Source: Blautia wexlerae
GTDB taxonomy: Bacteria; Bacillota; Clostridia; Lachnospirales; Lachnospiraceae
Assembly (NCBI RefSeq): GCF_013300825.1
Contig: NZ_JAAIMY010000013.1
Coordinates: 28,892-92,891, forward strand
Direction: 5' to 3'
Length of the DNA: 64,000 bases
Made by a program: the position numbers and the translations under genes. This document shows, one piece after another, positions 18,365-28,339 of this stretch. Every line of letters starts with the position of its first letter. The first letter of the stretch is position 1. A model generated the notes under the pieces. It was not told where the DNA came from and ran no database searches. It worked only from the letters and a program-made list of their open reading frames with translations.

Positions 18365-21300
18365 TACGTTTCCTCTAATATATATCTTTCGATTTTGCTG
18401 ATAGTCGGATACTCAAATAACTTGCCGATATCCATAAAACACCCTATTTTCTCCGTCATTTGGTTAGTAATTTGTATTGCCTGTATCGAATTTCCACCTA
18501 TTTCAAAAAAGTTATCATTTATATCAATATTTTCAATTTTTAAAACTTCTCTCCAAATTGCGAGTAATTGCTCCTGAAGTTGAGTAAGCTGTTTACAATT
18601 ATTATTCTTTTTAAAAATAGGCTTTCTATTTTTTTCTGCAACAATCAAAATTTTATGAATATCCTTTTTCCCATTTGAATTAAGCGGAATAGCATTCGTT
18701 TTAATATATTCTGTTGGAATCATATAGATCGGAAGATCTTTTTTTAACATTTCCTTATAAAACTTGTCTATCCGGTCACGATACCTTTTTTCCTCTACTA
18801 ATACAGCACATATGTCTTCTATCGCATTATCCCTTTTAAAAAAAACAAACGCTTCAGTTATACCTTGAATCCTTCGTAATGCAGCTTCAATTTCGCCCAA
18901 TTCTACCCGATATCCATTGATTTTTACCTGATTATCCAATCTTCCAAGAAATTCAATATTACCTTCATTCCAATACCGTCCCACATCTCCAGTACAATAC
19001 AATCGTTCCCCAGTTCTATCTAAAACAACAAACTTTTCTTCTGTTTTTTCATTATCGTTTAAATATCCCTGTGCAACGCCATCTCCGGCAATATAAAGTG
19101 TTCCCGGTACCCAGTCAGGGCAATCTTCCATATTCTGATCCAGAACATAATACTTCTGGTTTGCAAGCGGTTTCCCATACGGAATACTCTTCCAATCTTC
19201 CGGCACAATCTCTGGGATCTCGAAATGATTGGACCAAATACTGCCTTCCGTCGCTCCTCCAAGTGCAACAATCTCAACATTCTGAAACAGATTACGGATT
19301 CTCCCCGGAAGTGAAACCGGAACCCAGTCGCCACTCATCATTACCAACCGCAACGATTGTGAAGTTACCTGCCTTTGATATTCCTCATATTCTGCCAGCA
19401 TTTCTACAAAAGCTGGCACGCTGTTCCATACGGTAATATTCTCATGATTCAACCAGTGAATCCAATGCGCTGGATCTTTTCCATATTCCGGATCCGGAAG
19501 AACCAATTTCCCACCTGCGCCTAAAACGCCAAAAACATCATAAACAGACAGGTCAAAATGAAGATTGGAGATTCCAAACGCCGTATCCTGTTCTGTAATC
19601 TGATAGCGTGCATTGATATCCAGTATTGTATTCACTGCATTATGGTGAGTAATCATTACTCCTTTCGGCATCCCGGTTGTTCCCGACGTATAGATTACAT
19701 ACGCAAGGTCTCCCGCCTTATTCTCCTGTGCTTTGTATTCAGAATCGGTTTTTAATCCAGACACAGAAATACAATCCCACTCGTGCAGCCATTCGGTATC
19801 CTGATCATACGCCTGATTCTGCACAAGAATGATTCTTGTTCCACTGTCACGGAGAATCTTTTCAACTCGTTCTCTCGGATTATGGATATCTATCGGAAGA
19901 TATGCGGCTCCGGCAAACAGGATTCCATAAACAGCAACTACCTGCTCCCACCCTTTTTCCATAAATACAGCTACCGTCTCTTCTTTTTTTATTCCCATGC
20001 TCTTCAACTGCCCGGAAATGTAAAACGCCTCTTCTTTTATCTCCCGATAAGTCATCCGCCTGCTGCACGTTACCAGCGCCTCCTTATCCGGAAATTTGTC
20101 TGCCGCCTCCAAGAATAATCCATCCAACGTTTTCTCTTCAAATTCAGCCGCCGTTTCATTCGCCTGACGCCGTTTTTCTGAAATTTCCGCTGTTACCAGA
20201 CTTGCCGTTTTTTCCTGCATGATCTCCGGATGAACTGCTAGCGTATGAAGCAGGCCGGTATATGCCCGGAACATCTCATCCAGCATTCCCGGATAAAATA
20301 ATTCGTCCACGGAATCCCAAAACAGGCATAAACAGCCATCCATTTCAACCACCTGATGATCCAGCCACACCTGCGGCGTCTGTGAAATGTTATAGTTCAG
20401 TTTTCCAAGCCACTTTCCTTCATTCCACTGCTCCACGCCAAGGCCACTGGTAAACACTACCGGCATAATAGCGCCCCGCATATTTCCAGTCTTTTTCTTT
20501 AATTCGCGCTCCAGTTCAACCGCGCCATAAGCTGTATGCTCCAGATCTTCTGTAAGCTGCTTCTGAATTGCCTTTGTCCTTTCCGCAAAATTATTCCCTG
20601 CATTCTTTATCTCCAGCAATGTCAGTGTTGTAAAATCTCCAACCAGATTGTTCACTTCCGGATGCAATTGTTTCCGGTCAAACTGCGTCAGATTAAGTGT
20701 AAAATCCTTATTACTGCTCCACAAGCGGAGAGTCTCCGCATAAGCACTCATCAAAAGAACAGAAGGCGTTACCTCCAGTCTTCCCGCCGCGTCTTTTACA
20801 GACTGCCATTCTTTCTGTGACAGTTTTGCGCTCCGGCGACAGAAACGCTGCTCTGTAATCTGGCTTTCGTTCTTTGCAAGCGGCAGATCCGGTGCGTCCG
20901 CAAAAGTCTCCACCCGGTCTTCCCAATATTTTTTATCTTTCTCATAAGCAGAGGTAGACTTTATCTGCTCCAGTCCCAGCACGTAATCCCGGAAAGACAA
21001 AGTAATCGGCATTTCCGCTTTTCCATTTCGATATACTTCTGCCCACTCATTTAAGAGATGGAACATACTCCAGCCATCAAAGATAATATTGTCAAAACTG
21101 ATATGGATTCTATGCTTCTGGTCCTCTATTTTAGTGATTCGCACATCAAACAGAGGCCATTCATCTGTCTGAATTACCTGATGAGACATCTCTGCCCGTT
21201 TTTCATCCAATGCCTTTTCTTTTTCTGTCACTTCCAATTGTCGGATATCCGTCACGTCAATATGATACTGGGGAGTATTCTCCAGTATGCGCTGCATACC

Positions 21301-24300
21301 ATCCGGCTGGATAATAACACGCATCATCCCATGCCTCTGTATCAACAGATTCCATGCCGTCTCTGCGCACTCAGTATCAAGGCCGTCTGCATCCAGTTCA
21401 AAATAACAGTGCGTTGCAACATTCCCCAATTCATACAATCCGCTTCTGCCAAGCCAGTAAGCATACTGCACATCGGTTAATGGGAACGGATGATATGCTT
21501 CCTCCAGATTCGGTTTGATCTGCAGTGTATCTTCTTCTTTCTGTTCGGACTGTTCAATAGCTTTTGCCAGAGATTTTACGGTCAGATTTTCAAAAATCGT
21601 GCTGATCGTTATTTTGCAGCCGAAGGTTTTCTGTACTTCCGAGATCAACCTTGTGGCAATCAGCGAGTCTCCCCCAAGGCTAAAATAATTATCTTCAATT
21701 CCGATATTTTCATATCCAAATAATTGTTTCCAGATATCTAAAAGCTTTTCTTCTGTTTCTGTCGTTGCCTTTGAAAATCGGATAACCGCAGTTTCTTCTT
21801 TAAAATCTTCCCGCAATTGCTTCCTGTTAATCTTCCCATTGGACAATGTTGGGAGCTGCTCCATGAAATGATAATTCTGTGGAACCATATACTCCGGCAG
21901 TTTTTCTGACAGATATTCCCTTAGTGCTCCATTATGATAGGACAGGACAGACGCCTGCTGTCTGCTGCAGCATATACATCTTCCATATCTCTCTGTCACA
22001 GCACAGTCTTCGCCCAATCCTGCCTCTGATAAACATTCTCTCCACAGCAGGCAATCCGGGGTAACCAGCCCTGCTTCTTTTCTCTTGTCCCGAATATCCG
22101 CAAAACCATTTTCCAAAAAAGCCGCTGTAAGTTCCTGAAGGTATGTCCTTACCACAAGGTCAGTCATCAGCAATATTCCGTTTGGCTTCAGTAATTCCGC
22201 TACTTTCTTTACCGCATCAGCAGCATCAATATTTCTATGTAAAGCATTTACCGATATCACAATGTCATAACTATGCAAGGACATCTGCTGCTTATCCATG
22301 CCTTCTTCCAGATTCAGCATCTCAAACTCGACTCTCTCATATCCCGCAAGTTCTTTCTCTGCTTCCTGCAGAAAATATTTTGAAGAATCCGCATAAGTAT
22401 AAGCCACGCTTACATCTTCCAGTGCATTCAAAAACTGTCTTGTAATTGCAGTGTCCCTTGTACCAATTTCTATAATCTGGAGTGGCTCTTTTCTGCGTTC
22501 TTCTGCCAGAAGCCTTAATCCCTGCACCAGTCTTTCCACTGTTTCCTCGCAGCCCGGAATCCTCCGAAGCAGCATATTCGGAGCCAAAGCCGGCTCTTTC
22601 TGGTAAAATACGTCCAGCGGAACTTCATTCCCAGTAACCATATGCTTCAGATACGGCTTCAGTTTATTAAAATACGTTTCCGTATCTCCAGCTTTTTCCG
22701 GTACAGCCACTTCCTTCCCGGTACGCGATAGTCTGCCGTCCTCTTCTCTCAGGATTCCTTCCTTCTTTAAAATTTCCAACCATCTTGCCACAGTATTCTT
22801 CTGTGTTTCCGTAATGCTCCCTTTTTCAAAAATTTCCTTCTGCGAAAGAACTTCCTTCTCTGATACAAAAATGCCTAACTCTATGAGTGTCTCCAGCATA
22901 AGCTGTACACATCTCTGGTCTGCATAGGCAAGGAAATTTTTGTATGCTGTCTTCCGTTCCTGCTGCATCTGCCAATTGCTGACATCATCCTTCAGTTCTT
23001 TCCAGCCCCCGCCAAAGATATCTGTGCCGTACAAATACGTTGTAACTTTAGAATCTTCCTGTATCGGCGCTCCGATATAAGCAGCCAGCGTTTTATTGCC
23101 ATGACCATCACTAACTGTATCAACAACTGCATGAGCCACACCCGGAAACTCCTGAATCGCATGTTCAATTTCTCCCAATTCAATCCTGTGTCCACGGATC
23201 TTTACCTGATGATCTTTTCTTCCCAAAAATTCAATTATCTCATCATCCCAGATTCTTCCGAGATCACCGGTCCGATACCATCTTCCATACTGATCTGTGA
23301 TAAATTTCTGCCCCGTAAGCGCAGAATCTCCCCTATATCCTTTTGCTACACCAAAACCGCCAATCCAGAGTTCGCCTTCTGCCCAGTAAGGGCAATCCCT
23401 TCCATACTCATCCACAACACGATATGCCTGATATCTGAGTGGCTTTCCATAGGGAATAGATTTCCAGTTTTTCGGCATCGGCAGGGTAACATTCTGATAA
23501 TTGGACCAGATACTTGCCTCTGTAGCTCCTCCCATAGCGACAAACTGGCAATCCTCTGTCCATGCCGCAACCCTCTGCGGGAGATCCATCCCAATCCAAT
23601 CTCCGGAAAGCATAACCGCCCTGATCGGCAGTTTCTGTTTCATGGATTCCGCCCGTATCAAAAGCATATCCAGAAGCACCGGCACTGAATTCCAAACGGT
23701 AATCTGATATTTCAACACTTGTTCCAGCCAGTAATCCGCATTCCTTCTCTCCTGCTCTGGAAGCAATACCAATGTTCCTCCTGCGCCTAAAATTCCAAAA
23801 ACATCATATACCGACAGGTCAAAATCCATAGCTGATACAGCCAGCGCCCGATCTGCACTTGTCACATGGTACTTTTCATTAATATCCTGAACCGTATTCC
23901 ATGCGCTTTCATGCGCAATCTCTACACCCTTCGGAACACCTGTAGAGCCTGACGTCATGATGATATAGGCGCTGTCCTTCGGCGACACCTCTGGCAGTCT
24001 CACATTTTCCTGTCCCTCTTCCATACCTTCCATCACAAGGATTTCCGTACCTTCCGGCCAGTCCAGTTTTTCGGATAATTCCCGATTCGTGACCACATAG
24101 CGGACTCCCGTCTTCTCATGGATTAACGCTCTCCGATCTTTAGGCTGGCTTAAGCTGACCGGAAGGTATGAATTTCCGGAAAGCAAAATTCCTAATGCCG
24201 ACTCGATCTGTTCTATCCCGCGCGGCAGGGTAAGTGCAACCGGGACGCCCTTAATATCCTTTTCTGAAATTCCTGCCGCCACTGCTGTTGCCCGTGCTTT

Positions 24301-26037
24301 TAATTCCCCATAGGATACCGATCTTCCGCTTCCCGCATCAATAAGCGCAATATCTTCCGGGCAAACTTCCGCATGGTTCATAACAGCCCAATGCAGGCAT
24401 TCCACACGCTCCGGCACTCCTGTACGCGCTGTATCTTCAATTTCTCTTTTTCTTTTTTCAGGAAGCACATCAAATCTCTGATTCCAGTCCTTCTTTCCCA
24501 ATTCATGCAGAAGAATCTCAAAACTCTCCAACATATCCGGGATCATATTCTCCGGGAATAACTCATCCACGCTGTCCCATGTAAGCTGTACGCCATTTTC
24601 ATCTTCATAACTCTGAAAATCATTCCACACCTGCGGCGTCTGGGAAATCATATAGGAAAACTGCCCCAGTTCATTCCGGAACGTATCATTTACCAACGGC
24701 GTTCCCAGATTGCAGGCAAAAACAACCGGCGCCACTGCCGATGCGTCACCACACATCTGCGCAATGTCTCTCTGTACTTGCACGCCGGAATATGCCGTAT
24801 ACTTCATATCCTCATGAAGCTGCTTCTGAATCCTGTCCAACAATTCCGCAAAAGTCGGATTTTCTTCGCAGTTAATCTCCAGCAATAACAGAGTAGTAAA
24901 ATCTGCTATTACTTCCTCTAACCCCTGCTGCTCTGTTTTCCGGTTAAAAAACGGAATGTTAATAAGGAAACAATGATTCCTGCTCCATCGTTCCAGAACC
25001 ACCGCATATGCAGTAAGAAGAACCATTGCCGGAGTTGTCTGGTATTTTTTTGCCCGCATTTGCAAATGATCCCATTCTTCCTTTTCGATTCTCACAATCC
25101 TGCGGTTGAACACCGTTTTTTCCACTTCTTGCGGACGTTTTGCCAATGGAAGGTCAGGGCCTTTTGGCAAATGCTCTAAACGATTCTTCCAGTATTTTTC
25201 TGCGTTTTTCCGTTCCTCCCCTTCTTCCTGTTTCTGCCGTTCTAGATAGGAAGCAAAATTCCACCCTTTTGATTCTTTCGGCAGGTTTTCCCCTCGGTAA
25301 GCAGATGCCAAATCCCTCAATAATATCTGCAGACTCTGTACATCAGCAACCAAAAGTGCCATGTCCACATGAAGGCGTGCCTTATTTTCAGGAAAAAGCG
25401 TAAGCTCTATTCCTGCTACTTCGCCTTCCTCAATCTTTAACTTCCGATGGGATAAACGTTCTCTGACAGATACTGCCATTGCCTCTGCTTCCTCAGATGA
25501 CATCCGGGAAAAATCATGAACCTTTATTTTTTCACAATACGGCTTATCCAGGATTTTCTGTGTTCCATCATCCAAAAAGCAGGCGCGCAGCATAGGATGA
25601 TGATACTGCAGTACATTCCATGCTTTTTCCAGACGCTCCGGATCTATATTTCCCCCATCAAACTCTAAATACGCATGACAGTCTATTCCTCCAAGAGCCT
25701 GTTCTTCATCCCTGCCAACCCAATATGCATACTGTACGTCTGTTAAAGGAAACGGCTGTTTCATATCCTTTTCCGGCGTTATCTTAGATTCTTGCGCCCG
25801 TTTTTTGCCCGCTTTTTTCTTCATGCTGCGCTGGATCAGCGCCCACCAGCCTTCAAGGGTAGGATTTTCCATCAATGAACCGAATGAAACCTTAACCCCC
25901 TGTTTTCTCCACTGGTTTACCAGACGCATGATTGTCAGGGATGAAAGCCCAAGCTCCAGCAGATTTTCGGAATCCCCCAAATCTCTGGCTACCGGCAGCT
26001 TTTGTTTGATCTGTTCCTTTATCTCTATATATTCCAT
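18364..26037 (-). CDS. NRPS, ArCP-Cy-A(Cys, E insert)-PCP-Cy-A(Cys)-PCP (HMWP2/EqbE-like)
   Basis: A 2557-residue synthetase that starts the chain. Order: aryl carrier domain (LGLSSL, Ser33); Cy1 (about 90-520); A1 (about 535-1020) interrupted by a methyltransferase-like epimerase insert (about 1030-1360, EIGTRD near 1192); carrier 1 (LGGDSL, Ser1458); Cy2 (about 1505-1960, DNIIFD, PVVFTS, QTPQVWLD); A2 (about 1975-2470); carrier 2 (IGGNSI, Ser2517). Pockets read D-L-Y-N-M-S-M-I-W and D-L-Y-N-M-S-L-I-W, close to the cysteine code. Cy1 departs from the motif: ALLVAD (Ala227) replaces DxxxxD, and VVFACN replaces VVFT. Layout follows HMWP2 of yersiniabactin, with a full second A domain. Base composition drops sharply in the last 200 codons. 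Confidence 0.93.
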   Translation of the reverse strand: MEYIEIKEQIKQKLPVARDLGDSENLLELGLSSLTIMRLVNQWRKQGVKVSFGSLMENPTLEGWWALIQRSMKKKAGKKRAQESKITPEKDMKQPFPLTDVQYAYWVGRDEEQALGGIDCHAYLEFDGGNIDPERLEKAWNVLQYHHPMLRACFLDDGTQKILDKPYCEKIKVHDFSRMSSEEAEAMAVSVRERLSHRKLKIEEGEVAGIELTLFPENKARLHVDMALLVADVQSLQILLRDLASAYRGENLPKESKGWNFASYLERQKQEEGEERKNAEKYWKNRLEHLPKGPDLPLAKRPQEVEKTVFNRRIVRIEKEEWDHLQMRAKKYQTTPAMVLLTAYAVVLERWSRNHCFLINIPFFNRKTEQQGLEEVIADFTTLLLLEINCEENPTFAELLDRIQKQLHEDMKYTAYSGVQVQRDIAQMCGDASAVAPVVFACNLGTPLVNDTFRNELGQFSYMISQTPQVWNDFQSYEDENGVQLTWDSVDELFPENMIPDMLESFEILLHELGKKDWNQRFDVLPEKRKREIEDTARTGVPERVECLHWAVMNHAEVCPEDIALIDAGSGRSVSYGELKARATAVAAGISEKDIKGVPVALTLPRGIEQIESALGILLSGNSYLPVSLSQPKDRRALIHEKTGVRYVVTNRELSEKLDWPEGTEILVMEGMEEGQENVRLPEVSPKDSAYIIMTSGSTGVPKGVEIAHESAWNTVQDINEKYHVTSADRALAVSAMDFDLSVYDVFGILGAGGTLVLLPEQERRNADYWLEQVLKYQITVWNSVPVLLDMLLIRAESMKQKLPIRAVMLSGDWIGMDLPQRVAAWTEDCQFVAMGGATEASIWSNYQNVTLPMPKNWKSIPYGKPLRYQAYRVVDEYGRDCPYWAEGELWIGGFGVAKGYRGDSALTGQKFITDQYGRWYRTGDLGRIWDDEIIEFLGRKDHQVKIRGHRIELGEIEHAIQEFPGVAHAVVDTVSDGHGNKTLAAYIGAPIQEDSKVTTYLYGTDIFGGGWKELKDDVSNWQMQQERKTAYKNFLAYADQRCVQLMLETLIELGIFVSEKEVLSQKEIFEKGSITETQKNTVARWLEILKKEGILREEDGRLSRTGKEVAVPEKAGDTETYFNKLKPYLKHMVTGNEVPLDVFYQKEPALAPNMLLRRIPGCEETVERLVQGLRLLAEERRKEPLQIIEIGTRDTAITRQFLNALEDVSVAYTYADSSKYFLQEAEKELAGYERVEFEMLNLEEGMDKQQMSLHSYDIVISVNALHRNIDAADAVKKVAELLKPNGILLMTDLVVRTYLQELTAAFLENGFADIRDKRKEAGLVTPDCLLWRECLSEAGLGEDCAVTERYGRCICCSRQQASVLSYHNGALREYLSEKLPEYMVPQNYHFMEQLPTLSNGKINRKQLREDFKEETAVIRFSKATTETEEKLLDIWKQLFGYENIGIEDNYFSLGGDSLIATRLISEVQKTFGCKITISTIFENLTVKSLAKAIEQSEQKEEDTLQIKPNLEEAYHPFPLTDVQYAYWLGRSGLYELGNVATHCYFELDADGLDTECAETAWNLLIQRHGMMRVIIQPDGMQRILENTPQYHIDVTDIRQLEVTEKEKALDEKRAEMSHQVIQTDEWPLFDVRITKIEDQKHRIHISFDNIIFDGWSMFHLLNEWAEVYRNGKAEMPITLSFRDYVLGLEQIKSTSAYEKDKKYWEDRVETFADAPDLPLAKNESQITEQRFCRRSAKLSQKEWQSVKDAAGRLEVTPSVLLMSAYAETLRLWSSNKDFTLNLTQFDRKQLHPEVNNLVGDFTTLTLLEIKNAGNNFAERTKAIQKQLTEDLEHTAYGAVELERELKKKTGNMRGAIMPVVFTSGLGVEQWNEGKWLGKLNYNISQTPQVWLDHQVVEMDGCLCLFWDSVDELFYPGMLDEMFRAYTGLLHTLAVHPEIMQEKTASLVTAEISEKRRQANETAAEFEEKTLDGLFLEAADKFPDKEALVTCSRRMTYREIKEEAFYISGQLKSMGIKKEETVAVFMEKGWEQVVAVYGILFAGAAYLPIDIHNPRERVEKILRDSGTRIILVQNQAYDQDTEWLHEWDCISVSGLKTDSEYKAQENKAGDLAYVIYTSGTTGMPKGVMITHHNAVNTILDINARYQITEQDTAFGISNLHFDLSVYDVFGVLGAGGKLVLPDPEYGKDPAHWIHWLNHENITVWNSVPAFVEMLAEYEEYQRQVTSQSLRLVMMSGDWVPVSLPGRIRNLFQNVEIVALGGATEGSIWSNHFEIPEIVPEDWKSIPYGKPLANQKYYVLDQNMEDCPDWVPGTLYIAGDGVAQGYLNDNEKTEEKFVVLDRTGERLYCTGDVGRYWNEGNIEFLGRLDNQVKINGYRVELGEIEAALRRIQGITEAFVFFKRDNAIEDICAVLVEEKRYRDRIDKFYKEMLKKDLPIYMIPTEYIKTNAIPLNSNGKKDIHKILIVAEKNRKPIFKKNNNCKQLTQLQEQLLAIWREVLKIENIDINDNFFEIGGNSIQAIQITNQMTEKIGCFMDIGKLFEYPTISKIERYILEET

Positions 26038-26051
26038 GATTCTGTCTCCTT

Positions 26052-27641
26052 CTATTTTTCCTGCGCCATACGTTCTAATGCTTTCTTATCTATTTTTCCT
26101 ACGCTGGTCAGCGGCCATGTCTCTACCCGTTCTATCTGATCCGGCATTTTATACGCCGCAACGCCTATTTCCCGCAGGAACCTGTGTATTTCCTGCAAAT
26201 CGATCCCGGCTTCATCATCGGTCACAAGGAATGCACATATCCGGTTTCCAAGGGTTTCATCCGTAACGCCGACAACGGCTGCCTCTTTGATTTTCGAATG
26301 CCTGCAAAGATAAGCTTCAATCTCTGAAGGCATGATCTTTTCTCCGGCGCGGTTAATCTGCTCTTTGATCCTCCCGCCCAAACGTAACCTTCCGTCTTTC
26401 GTCCACATAGCTTTATCGCCCGTCCGGTAAAATCCGTCCGACGTAAAGCTCTTTTTATTCGCTTCCTCCGCCATATAATAACCATCAATCGTATACGGGC
26501 CTCTGGATAATAATTCCCCAAAAACTCCTTCCGGTACGGCCTTATCTTCTTCATCCACAATCTTCACTTCATCCGCAGGAGACACCGGAGTTCCCTGGCA
26601 TCTTGCGATCAGGGAACCTTCATCCTCCGGGCTAGTAAAGGACAGTAGCCCCTCCGCCGTACCAAATACCTGCATCAGTTTACACGGCCATTCTTCAATG
26701 ATCTTATCCGCAAGGGAATCTTCCAGCATTGCGCCGCCCACCTGCAAAATCCGCAGGCTGGATATATCATAATCTTCATCCCATTCCAGCATTTCCATGC
26801 ACACAGTAACCATAGCAGGAACCAATGCCGTTATCGTGACACCTTCCTCTGTAATTGCGTCAAGGATATCATCCGGGCTGGTCGCAGACGCAAGCACAAC
26901 TTTTCCTCCCACGTCCAGCGTGCCTAAAAGCCCCGGGCAGCATAACGGGAAATTATGAGCTACCGGAAGAGACGCCAGATAAACGTCACTGCTATCCAGA
27001 CGGCATCTCTTCGCGGACATGCGGGCATTATACATATAATCCGTATGGGTGCGCGGAATCAGTTTCGGAACCCCTGTCGTCCCGCCGGACAGCAAAAGCA
27101 CCGCCGTTTCATACCCATCCACAGCCGGAAATGCTCCATTTTCTCCATACGTTTCCGCAATCATTCCACTGATATCCCCGGATTCGCTATCTACAAATAT
27201 ATGCCGGATACATGAATATTTCTCTTTCATCGCATTTGCCATCGGCACATATGAAAATCCCAGATATTTCTCCACCACAATATAAGCGGCCGGCTTTGCC
27301 AGTTCAATAATTCCTTCCAGTTCCGCCTCCCTGTGGGCCGGCAGCATCATGATTGGCACCGCCCCAATCTTGGAAAGCGCAAAAAACACGATCACAAAAG
27401 AAATCCTGTTCGGAAGCTGCACAAGCACTTTGTCTCCCTTTAAAATCCCTTTACGCAGAAAAGCTGCCGCAAGACAATCTGCTTTTTGCTTTAATTCCAT
27501 ATAACTGATCTCGTCTTCACTGTCCGTGACCGCAATTCTTTCTCCATATTTTTCCGCCCACCTATCAAGCTGTTCTCCAAATCCACATCTCTCCCAGCCT
27601 TCCAGATTCTCATATTTGCTCATATCTTTCTTATAACCCAT
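26052..27641 (-). CDS. Salicyl-AMP ligase (YbtE/PchD/DhbE family)
   Basis: Stand-alone aryl-adenylating enzyme of 529 residues that activates an aryl acid and loads it onto the ArCP of the next gene. Family motifs: LSGGTTGVPKLIPRTHTDY (A3) and VAHNFPLCCPG. In this family serine versus cysteine before PG (position 240 of DhbE) separates 2,3-dihydroxybenzoate from salicylate; here it is cysteine (Cys235). GTAEGLL shows leucine where DHB enzymes have valine, again salicylate-like. Start set at MGYKKDMSKYENL (27641) with AAAGGAG upstream; the longer reading frame is rejected because it runs into the previous gene. No salicylate synthase gene is in the window. Confidence 0.9.
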   Translation of the reverse strand: MGYKKDMSKYENLEGWERCGFGEQLDRWAEKYGERIAVTDSEDEISYMELKQKADCLAAAFLRKGILKGDKVLVQLPNRISFVIVFFALSKIGAVPIMMLPAHREAELEGIIELAKPAAYIVVEKYLGFSYVPMANAMKEKYSCIRHIFVDSESGDISGMIAETYGENGAFPAVDGYETAVLLLSGGTTGVPKLIPRTHTDYMYNARMSAKRCRLDSSDVYLASLPVAHNFPLCCPGLLGTLDVGGKVVLASATSPDDILDAITEEGVTITALVPAMVTVCMEMLEWDEDYDISSLRILQVGGAMLEDSLADKIIEEWPCKLMQVFGTAEGLLSFTSPEDEGSLIARCQGTPVSPADEVKIVDEEDKAVPEGVFGELLSRGPYTIDGYYMAEEANKKSFTSDGFYRTGDKAMWTKDGRLRLGGRIKEQINRAGEKIMPSEIEAYLCRHSKIKEAAVVGVTDETLGNRICAFLVTDDEAGIDLQEIHRFLREIGVAAYKMPDQIERVETWPLTSVGKIDKKALERMAQEK

Positions 27642-27642
27642 T

Positions 27643-28329
27643 TTATCTGTCTCCTTTCTTATGCGCCGCCACATACGCAGCATATCCTTTGATCCTGACC
27701 GGATACAGAAACCAGTCCTGATCTTTCTTATCTTTTTCTGCAATTTTCTCGTTTCTGACAGAGAAGAAATCCATTCCTCTTCCTAATCCAATTCCAAGCG
27801 CCTTTACATATGCCTCTTTCGCCGCCCAGTACTGAAAAAACAGATCCGGTCCTTCATTTTTTACATCTTCCGCTTCTTCTGCAGTATAAAAATTTTCCGC
27901 TATCTCCCTATAGTCCGGGCACTCTGCCATCTCCTGCACATCTACTCCGATATCCATTCCGACAGCGAATACCGCCAGTATGAATTCACCCGAGTGCGAA
28001 ATGTTAAAATCCACTGTCCGCTTTCCCGCAATCTTTTTATGATAAGGCTTACCCAGTTCATTGACAGAAAAATCAATCGTTTCCATATCTAAGTATCTTT
28101 TTAAGAGGATCCGCACGACAACCTTCCCGGCTATATAACGCATCCTGTCTTCAGGAAAACGGAATCTTCCGGCTTGCTCCAATTCCTGCCCACTCAGGAT
28201 ATATTCATGGTTCTTCCAGAAATCTGTCATTTCAGGCCAGCGGATACACCATATATGTATCTCATTTTCACGGATATAAAGTTTGTCTGCTGACAGAAAT
28301 TCCTTTTCTCCGTATCGTTTAATCTCCAT
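27643..28329 (-). CDS. 4'-phosphopantetheinyl transferase, Sfp type
   Basis: A 228-residue enzyme that converts apo carrier domains to the holo form by attaching the CoA-derived arm to serine. Diagnostic motifs are GKPYHKK, FNISHSGE, GVDVQEM (metal-binding aspartate) and FFQYWAAKEAYVKALGIGLG. It is encoded between the TEII and the AMP ligase; its stop lies one base from the ligase ATG. A dedicated Sfp enzyme inside the locus makes the pathway self-sufficient for carrier activation, as is common for mobile NRPS clusters. Confidence 0.92.
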   Translation of the reverse strand: MEIKRYGEKEFLSADKLYIRENEIHIWCIRWPEMTDFWKNHEYILSGQELEQAGRFRFPEDRMRYIAGKVVVRILLKRYLDMETIDFSVNELGKPYHKKIAGKRTVDFNISHSGEFILAVFAVGMDIGVDVQEMAECPDYREIAENFYTAEEAEDVKNEGPDLFFQYWAAKEAYVKALGIGLGRGMDFFSVRNEKIAEKDKKDQDWFLYPVRIKGYAAYVAAHKKGDR

Positions 28330-28339
28330 TTTTCATTCT

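Noticed and set aside
27639..27743. Upstream start of the salicyl-AMP ligase at 27743
   Set aside because: It would overlap the PPTase gene by about 100 bp, adds a basic tail not seen in the family, and the ATG at 27641 has its own ribosome binding site.
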